A DNA stretch of 64,000 bases from Sphingobacterium thalpophilum (GTDB taxonomy: Bacteria; Bacteroidota; Bacteroidia; Sphingobacteriales; Sphingobacteriaceae): contig NZ_LR590484.1 in assembly GCF_901482695.1 (NCBI RefSeq), positions 3,596,001 through 3,660,000 of the forward strand, read 5' to 3'. This document shows, in pieces, positions 45,589-53,947 of the stretch (position 1 is the stretch's first letter; every line of letters starts with the position of its first letter). Under the pieces are notes generated by a model, which saw only the letters and a list, made by a program, of their open reading frames with translations, did no database searches and had not been told where the DNA came from. Made by a program: the position numbers and the translations under genes.

Positions 45589-46002
45589 TTATGCAAAGAA
45601 TGACCATGTACCCCAAGGAATACGTGCAAGCATCAGGATAAGACCAATGATGTAGAAGATTACAACAGTCTGATTTGCTTTTCTGGCATTTTCCATCTTT
45701 TTGGCTTTGGAGTAACCGATGGTGATCAGCACGATGGCAATAATCATCGTCAGCGGGTGCTCGATGATTTTAAGACGCAAATCCGCGTTTTTCATCACGC
45801 CGCCAGAAATCATGGATGGATATTTCAGATAGAAGTATAGGATCAGTCCTACTAATAACTGAATATGCGATACGATAAAACCTAACAAGGCAATCTTACG
45901 ATTGTATGGTTTGTTGCCTAGGTAGTTCGTTAAGGTGATCACAATAGATATCACCAGGGCTAGCAATAAGACAATTGCTATTGTCGAGTGTAAGTGTAAC
46001 AT
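45589..46002 (-). CDS. Four-helix integral membrane protein, cytochrome b-like family
   Basis: 137 residues with four transmembrane helices (STIAIVLLLALVISIVITL, IALLGFIVSHIQLLVGLILYFYL, HPLTMIIAIVLITIGYS, TVVIFYIIGLILMLARI). Conserved-looking histidines in or near helices (His46 in VSHIQL, His82 in IEHPLT) could ligate haem, which is why homologues are often labelled cytochrome b; haem binding is not demonstrated by sequence alone. Single-gene unit with its own terminator. Confidence 0.75.
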   Translation of the reverse strand: MLHLHSTIAIVLLLALVISIVITLTNYLGNKPYNRKIALLGFIVSHIQLLVGLILYFYLKYPSMISGGVMKNADLRLKIIEHPLTMIIAIVLITIGYSKAKKMENARKANQTVVIFYIIGLILMLARIPWGTWSFFA

Positions 46003-46069
46003 AAAACCTCTCTTTAATTGTTTCCTAAGTTAGCAAAGATAAAAATATAATGGTTGTATTTGTTAAAAA

Positions 46070-46684
46070 TCATCGTTCGAGCGGAAATACTTCGGCTATC
46101 GGGTTAAAAAGATATATACGTCTAGTGCTCAGTTCCATGCATTTGTAGCGTTTGCGGATCTTGCCAATCCGTTGAAAAGAACGTCCGTTTTTCAGGGCAA
46201 AGTAATGGCCGTCCTCCAGGGACTCTACGGTGAGCGCGCTCGACTTTGCCGTATCATAAGCCTTTAACGTCCGGAAAAGATGAAGGTCAGTGCAGCTGGA
46301 GGCCGCCGGATTCTCCATATAATTGAGTATCGCCTGTTTAATATCGGCTGGAAAAATAGCTAGTTTTAGAAACGGATCCATCAATTGTTTAAAATGATTC
46401 TTCCATTCGCTACCATGGGGCCTGACACGGTGTTGATGCTTATTCCAGGTCTGCAGGTGCGCAAACTCATGAATAGTCGTTATCAGAAAGGAATAGGGGT
46501 TCAGATCATGATTGACCGAAATGCGGTGTGGGCTGCCCCTAAATGGAGCGCGGTAGTCGCCCAGTTTGCTGCTGCGTGAACGGGAGATTTTAAATAAGCA
46601 GCCCGTATCGTTTATCCAGTTGGATATAATCGGGGCAGCTTCTTCGGGCATATATTTTTTTAGGGTAGCACTGTAATCTTGCAT
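46070..46684 (-). CDS. SprT-like zinc metalloprotease-fold protein
   Basis: 204 residues. Zinc motif IHEFAHL (His72, Glu73, His76) with the third ligand His90 in RPHGSEWK, the arrangement of the SprT/Spartan family. A C-terminal region (about 150-204) resembles the small zinc-ribbon-like or strand-rich extension (GKIRKRYKCMELSTRRIYLF) without a full Cys4 set. Bacterial SprT proteins are little characterised; eukaryotic Spartan degrades DNA-protein crosslinks. Cytoplasmic. Divergent from recN, 420 bp away. Confidence 0.88.
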   Translation of the reverse strand: MQDYSATLKKYMPEEAAPIISNWINDTGCLFKISRSRSSKLGDYRAPFRGSPHRISVNHDLNPYSFLITTIHEFAHLQTWNKHQHRVRPHGSEWKNHFKQLMDPFLKLAIFPADIKQAILNYMENPAASSCTDLHLFRTLKAYDTAKSSALTVESLEDGHYFALKNGRSFQRIGKIRKRYKCMELSTRRIYLFNPIAEVFPLER

Positions 46685-47104
46685 GTCATAAAAATAAGGA
46701 TTTATTCAGCTTTGCCTCATAAGCTGACAACATTATTTTGTCATCGGCAAACATTATTCTGTCAAAATGGTATTTTTTATAGAGCAATCAGCGTGATGCA
46801 CAGCCAATAAGAGCACTATGCTCATGGTAGACGGGGGATTCCAATTTTGGTTTGTAGCGATATGAAGGTGATTTTCCCTTGCTCCGAATAGATAACTTTC
46901 ATGACCTGAAGAGTTGTTTAACTATAAATGTTAGTTTAATTTGGAAAAATGATATTATTTTTAGTATTTAGTAGTCGGTTAATGGCTGACCCACCAAATA
47001 AATCGTCTATTATCACTAAAAAACATTGAAATAGGCTGATTTTTAATTAAATTGGTTACGTAAGCGGCGACGGGAGTTAGAAAAAGAAATAGACCTTCAA
47101 CAAT
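46685..47104. other. Intergenic region (420 bp) between the SprT-like gene and recN
   Basis: No ORF of note. It contains a TGACAA-N7-TTGTCA inverted repeat (46725-46743) overlapping a 14-bp direct repeat (acattattttgtca 46730-46743 and acattattctgtca 46751-46764, 21 bp apart). The recN promoter should lie in the A+T-rich right half. Confidence 0.5.
46725..46764. promoter_or_regulatory. Candidate operator: inverted plus direct repeat
   Basis: TGACAA-N7-TTGTCA dyad followed by a second half-site, with a 21-bp phase (two helical turns) between direct copies. It lies 41 bp upstream of the SprT-like start codon, suitable for a repressor of that gene. Confidence 0.35.
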
Positions 47105-48766
47105 ATGCTAGATACCTTACATATTAAAAACTATGCCCTTATCAACGAACTGGAGATACAGTTTGATAAAGGGCTGAATATGATAACCGGGGAAACTGGA
47201 GCAGGTAAATCCATTATTATGGGTGCGCTCTCGCTGATTTTGGGCAATCGGGCAGAGGGAAAACATTTTTTTGATCCATCAAAAAAATGTGTGATTGAAG
47301 GCGAATTCAACATTGGCGCTTATCGGCTAGCCGACTTTTTTGAGCGGAACGATCTGGATTATGCTGATCAGACTATTATCCGTAGGGAAATAACTCCCGA
47401 TGGAAAATCGCGGGCATTTGTCAATGACTCTCCTGTCACATTAGTGGTTCTTAAGCAATTGGGCGAACAGCTCATCGATGTGCATTCACAGCATGCGACT
47501 TTACAGATCAATACAGAGGAGTTTCAATTTTTGGTGCTCGATAGTGTAGCTGGTACTTTTGGGTTAAAGCAAACCTTCAAAGAAAGCTTCCAGGCTTATA
47601 AAAAAGCCAAAAGGGAGCTGGATGAACTCAAAGAATCCGTCAAGAAGGCCGCTATAGAACAGGATTACTTCCAGTTTCAGTTTGATGAACTGGATGCAGC
47701 CAAACTGCTGGCTGATGAACAGGAGAACTTGGAGCAGCAGCAGCGACAGCTCGAAAATGCGGAGGAAATCAAACGGGCTCTTCATACTGCTTCGAGCCTG
47801 TTGGATAATCAGGAAGTTGCAGTACTAAGCCAGTTAAAAGAATCGCTGAACCAGGTGGAAAATATTGCAACATTTACACCGGAAGCAGCAGATCTTGCTG
47901 CCCGCCTGAAAAGTGCATGGATCGAATTGAAAGATATCTCGGGTGAGCTGACTTCTCTGGCAGATGATACGCAACTGGACGAGGGAACACTGTCGGAGAT
48001 CAACGAACGTTTAAGTTTGTTGTATTCTCTGCAGAAAAAACATCACGTCGATTCGGTGGAAGAATTAATTCAGTTGCGGGATGATCTGGAATCAAAACTA
48101 CTAGCCATCAGTTCGTCGGACGAACAGCTTGAACGTCTGGAAGCAGAGGTGGAGTTCAAACTTGAGGAAGCCCGCAAGAATGCTCAAGAATTGTCGGATA
48201 AACGAAGATTGGTGTTAGATCAGATTGCGCAGGATGTGCAAGGTACATTGTCGAATGTAGGTATGCCTAATGCAGCTCTTAAGATTGTACTGGAGACGCT
48301 TAAAGACGGCGATATGCGCGAGTCAGGGCTGGATGCCGTCCAGTTCTTATTCTCGGCAAATAAAGGGCAGGCTTTGCAGTCCATTCATCGCATAGCCTCC
48401 GGCGGGGAGCTTTCACGTGTGATGCTGGCAATAAAATCGCTCGTGGCGAAGACTTCTGCCTTACCGACGATTGTCTTTGATGAGATCGATACTGGTATCT
48501 CCGGTGAAGTAGCCTTACGTGTAGGGGAGGTGATGGAAAATCTGGCTCAAAATATGCAGGTGATCGCTATTTCGCACTTGCCGCAAATCGCTTCGAAGGG
48601 CACAGCACATTTCAAGGTATACAAGGAGGATAAAGCGAATCGTACGATATCCAATATTGTCCGGCTAGATCAAGAGGGTAGGGTCAGAGAAATCGCACAG
48701 ATGCTCAGCGGGGCAAATCCTACGGATGCTGCACTCGAGCATGCCGTACAATTGCTGCATTACTAA
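47105..48766 (+). CDS. recN: DNA repair protein RecN
   Basis: 553 residues, normal length. SMC-like ATPase: Walker A GETGAGKS (29-36), a central coiled coil (about 150-370), ABC signature SGGELSRVML and Walker B IVFDEIDTGISGE, then the D- and H-loop region (ISHLPQIAS). RecN gathers broken DNA ends for RecA-dependent repair. The last 17 codons lie in and after a 30-bp sequence (48715-48744) that recurs at 62917-62946, where it leads into a different C-terminal tail. The present tail is HAVQLLHY; the alternative is HAELLLKA. The gene therefore appears to have been rebuilt by an insertion at its 3' end. Confidence 0.97.
   Translation: MLDTLHIKNYALINELEIQFDKGLNMITGETGAGKSIIMGALSLILGNRAEGKHFFDPSKKCVIEGEFNIGAYRLADFFERNDLDYADQTIIRREITPDGKSRAFVNDSPVTLVVLKQLGEQLIDVHSQHATLQINTEEFQFLVLDSVAGTFGLKQTFKESFQAYKKAKRELDELKESVKKAAIEQDYFQFQFDELDAAKLLADEQENLEQQQRQLENAEEIKRALHTASSLLDNQEVAVLSQLKESLNQVENIATFTPEAADLAARLKSAWIELKDISGELTSLADDTQLDEGTLSEINERLSLLYSLQKKHHVDSVEELIQLRDDLESKLLAISSSDEQLERLEAEVEFKLEEARKNAQELSDKRRLVLDQIAQDVQGTLSNVGMPNAALKIVLETLKDGDMRESGLDAVQFLFSANKGQALQSIHRIASGGELSRVMLAIKSLVAKTSALPTIVFDEIDTGISGEVALRVGEVMENLAQNMQVIAISHLPQIASKGTAHFKVYKEDKANRTISNIVRLDQEGRVREIAQMLSGANPTDAALEHAVQLLHY
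48715..48744 (+). repeat. 30-bp direct repeat, left copy (putative attachment core in recN)
   Basis: Identical over all 30 bases to 62917-62946, same orientation, 14,202 bp apart. It encodes NPTDAALEHA of the RecN C-terminus. Left boundary of the inserted block. Confidence 0.88.
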
Positions 48767-49002
48767 CATATTTGAACGCTAATTCAGGAGCGTGCTTATT
48801 TTTAACGTAAAATAATAGACATCTTTAAACTTATCCCAGCCTTTACTTCTTATTGAATGCAATAAGGATATTGATTGTTTTATGATATAGTATCCAAAAA
48901 TAGGTAAAGCGCATTGCTGCTATTTTTGTTTTGGAAAATTATCTTTACCTTAAATCCATTGTTAGTGAAATTTATTGTCTTGCCAATTATAAGGGATAAA
49001 AA

Positions 49003-49596
49003 ATGATGCCTCCTATAGAAACCGCTACGCTCGAAAAATTGAAGAACGGGGATCTGGATTCATTTAATGAAATATATTTCCGGTATTCGCCAAAGATTTA
49101 TGTGCGGTTGGTCAAATTGGTTAAAAGCCAGACCGTCGCTGAAGAGATCTTACAGGATGTTTTTACCAAAATATGGCTTTATCGTGAAAAGATTGACCCT
49201 GGCAAAGGCTTTATATCGTTTGTCAACCATATATCGGATAATTTGGCCATGGATTTTTTTCGGAAAGTACAACGGGATAAGGTCTTACAACTGGAGGTAT
49301 GGGCCTCAGCGGTAGAGTTGTACTATCACACGGAGGAAAACGTTTTTTTAAAGGATACACAGTATATGCTTTCCAAAGCTATTGATTCCCTAAGTCCTAA
49401 ACGACGAGAAATTTTGTTGCTGAACAAATTTCAGGAAAAAAGCTATAAGGAAATAGCTGATCAATTAGGTATTTCGGTTTCAACAGTGAGTAATCAATTA
49501 GTCAGCGCATTAAAAGATATCAAAGAGTATATTCATAAACACTATCGCAACGAGTTTATAATCAGTTTTTTGTCTGCTTTTTTGTTTAATCTTTAA
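49003..49596 (+). CDS. ECF-type RNA polymerase sigma-70 factor
   Basis: 197 residues. Region 2 (about 20-90: FNEIYFRYSPKIYVRLVKL, AEEILQDVFTKIWLYRE, NLAMDFFRK) and region 4 (about 125-180: LSPKRREILLLNKFQEKSYKEIADQLGISVSTVSNQL) with a helix-turn-helix. Bacteroidota use such factors paired with FecR-type anti-sigma proteins to switch on nearby SusCD operons. The anti-sigma gene follows 89 bp later. First gene of the recN-linked block; its own promoter should lie in the 236 bp after recN. Confidence 0.94.
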   Translation: MMPPIETATLEKLKNGDLDSFNEIYFRYSPKIYVRLVKLVKSQTVAEEILQDVFTKIWLYREKIDPGKGFISFVNHISDNLAMDFFRKVQRDKVLQLEVWASAVELYYHTEENVFLKDTQYMLSKAIDSLSPKRREILLLNKFQEKSYKEIADQLGISVSTVSNQLVSALKDIKEYIHKHYRNEFIISFLSAFLFNL

Positions 49597-49685
49597 AAAA
49601 AAATAAAAAATGGATAGTGTGATTCATCTGTTCAAGCGTATAGAGAGTTAAATACAGTGATGTATTCAACTAATTATAGACAGTT

Positions 49686-50777
49686 TTGGAAGAACAATCT
49701 TTTAAATATCAATTGGCGCAATATATCCGCAATCGGCTTGAAGCACAATACTACGAAGCTTTCTTCGATGAGATGGCCAAAATCGATAGCGTTATATTAG
49801 AAAATTGGGTTAATGAGATCCTAGAAGAAGATGAACGGCGGGAGACGGATATCCAGATACCCGATTTATATCTTCTGCATAAGGAGGTCCTCAACAATAT
49901 TTATTCTCTTGATCCACCTAAATCTAGGCAGCCAAAAACAATTCATTATTGGGCTTGGGCATCTTGTGCAGCCATATTGTTGTGTGTGTTCGCTGCTTTT
50001 TATCTTATGCATAAAGGTGATGGGCGCCACACAAAGTCTACGCCATCAGTGTTTTGGTATGAAAATACTCAGGCTTATGCAATTGACACATGGTTGCCCG
50101 ATAGTTCGATTGCAATTCTTTATCCTAATTCAAGGATTGCATTTACCTATGAGAAGTCAGGGAAAAGAGCAGTACAACAATTGTGTGGCAAGGTCATCTA
50201 CAAGGTTCATAAAAATCAAAAAGCACCCTTTCAGGTTCATTATAAAAGTTGGGTGACGACTGCCTTGGGTACCATATTTAGTGTTGATCCGATGACCGAC
50301 GAGCGACTATTGATTAAGTTGATGGAAGGGAAGATCTCTGTCGGCAAGGAACGGCAAAATGCATCGCAACTTGTGTATTTGAGGCCTGGTGAAGAGGTAC
50401 TGGTTAGCTTACGTTCGCGACAGATGCTTAAATCTTCCGGAGATGACTTGGCTCAGTCTATGGGCGCCCGTGCCAATAAAAAGCTGAGAGCTCTGATTCC
50501 ACGGCTAAGCAGTAGTGTCGAATGGACAAATCAATCGGTTAGTTTCAGCCAGACGAAAAACATACAGCTTTTACAGGTTATAGAAAGCCTCTACGATGTA
50601 TCGATTGTTTGTGATAGTCCGGGATTGCTAGGAAACTCGTTTACAGGAAGCCTCAATAGAAAAGAACCGTTGGAAAAATTCTTAACGAATTTCTGTCAGC
50701 TCAATGGATGTACATTCAATATAGATAATGGCATTATCCACCTTAGTGATGTGAACCGAAAGGAGGTTTCAAAGTGA
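49686..50777 (+). CDS. FecR-family anti-sigma factor
   Basis: 363 residues using TTG 49686; an in-frame stop lies at 49677-49679 and the next ATG is 29 codons in, inside a well-formed helix, so TTG is preferred. Cytoplasmic N-terminal domain (1-87), one transmembrane helix (about 88-108, WAWASCAAILLCVFAAFYLM), FecR domain (about 130-230 with TALGTIFSV) and a C-terminal STN-like DUF4974 domain (about 285-358, SFSQTKNIQLLQVIESLYDVSI). It should hold the sigma factor until a periplasmic signal arrives from a receptor. Confidence 0.92.
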   Translation: MEEQSFKYQLAQYIRNRLEAQYYEAFFDEMAKIDSVILENWVNEILEEDERRETDIQIPDLYLLHKEVLNNIYSLDPPKSRQPKTIHYWAWASCAAILLCVFAAFYLMHKGDGRHTKSTPSVFWYENTQAYAIDTWLPDSSIAILYPNSRIAFTYEKSGKRAVQQLCGKVIYKVHKNQKAPFQVHYKSWVTTALGTIFSVDPMTDERLLIKLMEGKISVGKERQNASQLVYLRPGEEVLVSLRSRQMLKSSGDDLAQSMGARANKKLRALIPRLSSSVEWTNQSVSFSQTKNIQLLQVIESLYDVSIVCDSPGLLGNSFTGSLNRKEPLEKFLTNFCQLNGCTFNIDNGIIHLSDVNRKEVSK

Positions 50778-50842
50778 CACAACACATATGTAAAGGATAA
50801 TATAAACTTTATAACGAGATAAACCAACCAATATAAACAATT

Positions 50843-53800
50843 ATGAAGCATATTCTAATCAAATTAATGCTGCTGGGATGGCTATTTCCATACTTTTCTG
50901 TGGGATTTGCACAATCCAACCTCAAAGTAAATGGTAAGGTAGTGGATGCCGAAGGCAATGCTTTACCGGGGGCAACTGTTGATCTTATCCGCGAAAAGAC
51001 TAACAAAAAGCTGAATTTTGTCGCCGATAATGAAGGGCTGTTTATTTTGTCTCCACTCGTGGCTGGTGAAAACTACACTGTTGTAGCTCACCATCTCGGT
51101 TATAAGACAGATTCGTTAAAGCACTTCATCGCAACAGCGACCAGTAAAAATACGGTTCTCATCCGGCTGAAATCCAACACGGGCACCATTGATGAAGTGG
51201 TCGTCATTGGTTATGGATCCGTACAAAAAAAGGATCTGACCGGGGCTATCTCAACTGTCTCAGGAAAGGACGTGCAAGCTCGGAAATCGACACAGTTGTC
51301 ACAGGCACTCCAGGGAGCAATACCCGGAGTGATGGTGACACGGTCGAATAATGCTCCGGGAAGTACCGCACAGGTCCGCGTACGGGGAATAACAACCATC
51401 ACAGAAGGTGGGATGAATCCTCTGATCATATTGGATGGTGTCCCTATCGCAGATATGAATGCAGTCAATCCGAATGATGTGGAGAACATTACCGTGCTGA
51501 AAGACGCTGCATCTGCTTCAATTTACGGCGCTAGAGCTGCGGCGGGAGTGATCTTGATTACCTCAAAACGTGGTGAGTATGGTAAAATAGCTCTTGAATA
51601 CAATGGTGAATATGGTTTCGACAGACCTACAAAATTACCGGATTATGTAGATGCAGTACGATACCTACAATTGAGTAATGAACTCCGCTGGAACGACAAT
51701 AACAATAACAATAACGAATACCCCATTTATAGCAAGGAGCTCATTGACAATTATCGGCAAAATAATCAAGAGAATTCTGATCAGTATCCAATGACTGACT
51801 GGAAAAGAAAAATCTTGAAAAATTCTGCTCCCAGACAGACACATCTTCTTTCAATAACTGGAGCGGGCAAAACCCTAAGGACCAGATTTTCTCTGGGTTA
51901 TGATAATATGGAGGGCCTTTATATAGATAGAAGCTATAAGCGTATTACAGCTCGGGTCAATAATGATATTAAGATTAATGAAATCATATCTTCGATTATC
52001 GATGTTAATTTTAAGCGCACGTTAAATAATAACCCCTCGATCGACCCTATGTATAGAATTGGCATTACCGCACCTATTTATGCTGCGGAATGGGCGGACG
52101 GACGCATTGCATCGGGTAAAGATGGCGATAACATTTATGGTATGCTAACACAAGGCGGTTTTAAGAATTATCAATATAACCAGATTGCTGGTAAATTCGC
52201 TCTTGATATAAAACCTGTCGAAGGACTCAAATTGACAGGTGTCTTTTCACCCTTATTGAATTTTGACAAATCGAAAATTTTTATAAAAAAAGTGCCCTAT
52301 ACCGCCTGGGATAACCCAGCTCAAAACATAGGCTTTCTTAATGGGTATAATCAAACTAAACTGAATGAAACACGTGTGGAGAGTTATGAATATACAGCGC
52401 AGTTCTTGGCGAATTATCAAAAGAGCTTAGGTCATCATAATTTTAATGCTTTAGGTGGTTACGAATCCTATTATTACTTTAACGAGGACTTAGCCGCTTC
52501 AAGAGACCAGTATCTGTTGACAAATTATCCGTATTTGAACCTCGGACCACTGGAGTTTAGGGATAATGGAGGTGGTGCCTACGAAAACGCTTACCGTTCA
52601 TACTTCGGACGTTTAATGTATAACTATAACAACAAATATTTTGTACAGGCTAATGTCCGTTATGATGGCTCCTCCCGTTTTGCACCTCAGTATAGATGGG
52701 GAGTGTTTCCTTCGTTTTCCGCAGGATGGACACTGACCGAAGAGAACTTTCTAAAAGGATTATCTTGGGTTGATTTTTTGAAAGTCAGAGCGTCGTATGG
52801 AACATTGGGTAATGAACGCATTGGTAATTACCCGTATCAGGCGCTTTTGAGATTTGAAAATAGCTCACTATTCTATAAGGGAAAGGAGGTTGTGTCAGCC
52901 CAGTCTGCAGCCCAATGGCAGTATGCGATACGGAATATTTCATGGGAAAAAACGGAATCATTTGACGTGGGACTTGATTACGTGGGACTAAACAGCCGGC
53001 TGAATTTAACCTTTGATTATTATAAAAAGATCACTAATGATATGCTGCTTGAACTGCAGATTCCTCAGTATATAGGCTTTGACAATCCCAATCAAAATAC
53101 GGGAAAAATGTATACAAAAGGCTGGGAACTGGCTCTTGGATGGAAAGATAAAGTCGGTGACTTTTCTTATGGAATCAACGTTAATTTATCCGATTTCAAA
53201 TCGGTGATGGGGGATCTGGGGGGAACAGAATTTTTAGGCGATCAAATTAAGATACAAGGCAGCCAATTCAATGAGTGGTATGGTTATATTTCCGATGGTT
53301 TATATCAAACACAGGATGAGGTAGAGAATTCTGCCGTGCTTAATGCAAATGTCAGACCTGGTGATGTGAGATATCGTGATATATCAGGACCCGAAGGTGT
53401 TCCTGATGGAAAAATCTCACCGGAGTATGACCGCGTATTATTAGGCGGATCGCTTCCTCGGTATATGTACGGAGGAACTATTAATCTCGGTTTTAGGAAT
53501 TTAAGTTTTTCTTTGGTATTTCAAGGCGTGGGTAGCCAGAATGCGCGTCTAACGAAAGATATGGTACAGCCTTATCAGGAAAATTGGGGCAATTTTCCAC
53601 TGTTTCTAGATGGTAACGCTTGGTCTAAATACAATACGGACGAACAGAACAAAAATGCGCATTATCCGCGCTATTCGAATACTTCCGCAAATAATAACTA
53701 TGCAATGTCTGATTTCTGGTTATTTAACGGTCGTTATTTCCGCCTAAAAACAATCGGTATCAATTATAATGTACCGCCGTCTTTATTGTCAAGATACAAA

Positions 53801-53941
53801 ATTAAGGGGCTGGGCATTTCAGGAACTATAAGCGATCTTTTTGCTGCAAACAATTACCCTAAAGGATGGGACCCAGAGATGACAAGTTTTGCCTATCCTA
53901 TCACAACATCATTCTTACTGGGGGTATCCCTAAAATTTTAA
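50843..53941 (+). CDS. SusC/RagA-family TonB-linked outer membrane receptor of the recN island
   Basis: 1032 residues. Signal peptide (WLFPYFSVGFAQ), carboxypeptidase-like domain (about 29-110), hinge IDEVVVIGYGSVQKKDLTGA, plug with LSQALQGAIPGVMVT, VRVRGITTI, PLIILDGVPIADM and NITVLKDAASASIYGARAAAGVILI, then a barrel ending GVSLKF. No N-terminal STN signalling domain precedes the carboxypeptidase domain, although a FecR/sigma pair sits directly upstream. A run of six asparagines is encoded by an AAT/AAC repeat near 51697-51715. Confidence 0.96.
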   Translation: MKHILIKLMLLGWLFPYFSVGFAQSNLKVNGKVVDAEGNALPGATVDLIREKTNKKLNFVADNEGLFILSPLVAGENYTVVAHHLGYKTDSLKHFIATATSKNTVLIRLKSNTGTIDEVVVIGYGSVQKKDLTGAISTVSGKDVQARKSTQLSQALQGAIPGVMVTRSNNAPGSTAQVRVRGITTITEGGMNPLIILDGVPIADMNAVNPNDVENITVLKDAASASIYGARAAAGVILITSKRGEYGKIALEYNGEYGFDRPTKLPDYVDAVRYLQLSNELRWNDNNNNNNEYPIYSKELIDNYRQNNQENSDQYPMTDWKRKILKNSAPRQTHLLSITGAGKTLRTRFSLGYDNMEGLYIDRSYKRITARVNNDIKINEIISSIIDVNFKRTLNNNPSIDPMYRIGITAPIYAAEWADGRIASGKDGDNIYGMLTQGGFKNYQYNQIAGKFALDIKPVEGLKLTGVFSPLLNFDKSKIFIKKVPYTAWDNPAQNIGFLNGYNQTKLNETRVESYEYTAQFLANYQKSLGHHNFNALGGYESYYYFNEDLAASRDQYLLTNYPYLNLGPLEFRDNGGGAYENAYRSYFGRLMYNYNNKYFVQANVRYDGSSRFAPQYRWGVFPSFSAGWTLTEENFLKGLSWVDFLKVRASYGTLGNERIGNYPYQALLRFENSSLFYKGKEVVSAQSAAQWQYAIRNISWEKTESFDVGLDYVGLNSRLNLTFDYYKKITNDMLLELQIPQYIGFDNPNQNTGKMYTKGWELALGWKDKVGDFSYGINVNLSDFKSVMGDLGGTEFLGDQIKIQGSQFNEWYGYISDGLYQTQDEVENSAVLNANVRPGDVRYRDISGPEGVPDGKISPEYDRVLLGGSLPRYMYGGTINLGFRNLSFSLVFQGVGSQNARLTKDMVQPYQENWGNFPLFLDGNAWSKYNTDEQNKNAHYPRYSNTSANNNYAMSDFWLFNGRYFRLKTIGINYNVPPSLLSRYKIKGLGISGTISDLFAANNYPKGWDPEMTSFAYPITTSFLLGVSLKF

Positions 53942-53947
53942 ATTGTT

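Noticed and set aside
45451..49648. Shared 13-mer gcgtatagagagt at about 45453 and 49637
   Set aside because: A match of this length is expected by chance several times in a 64-kb window and the flanks do not match.
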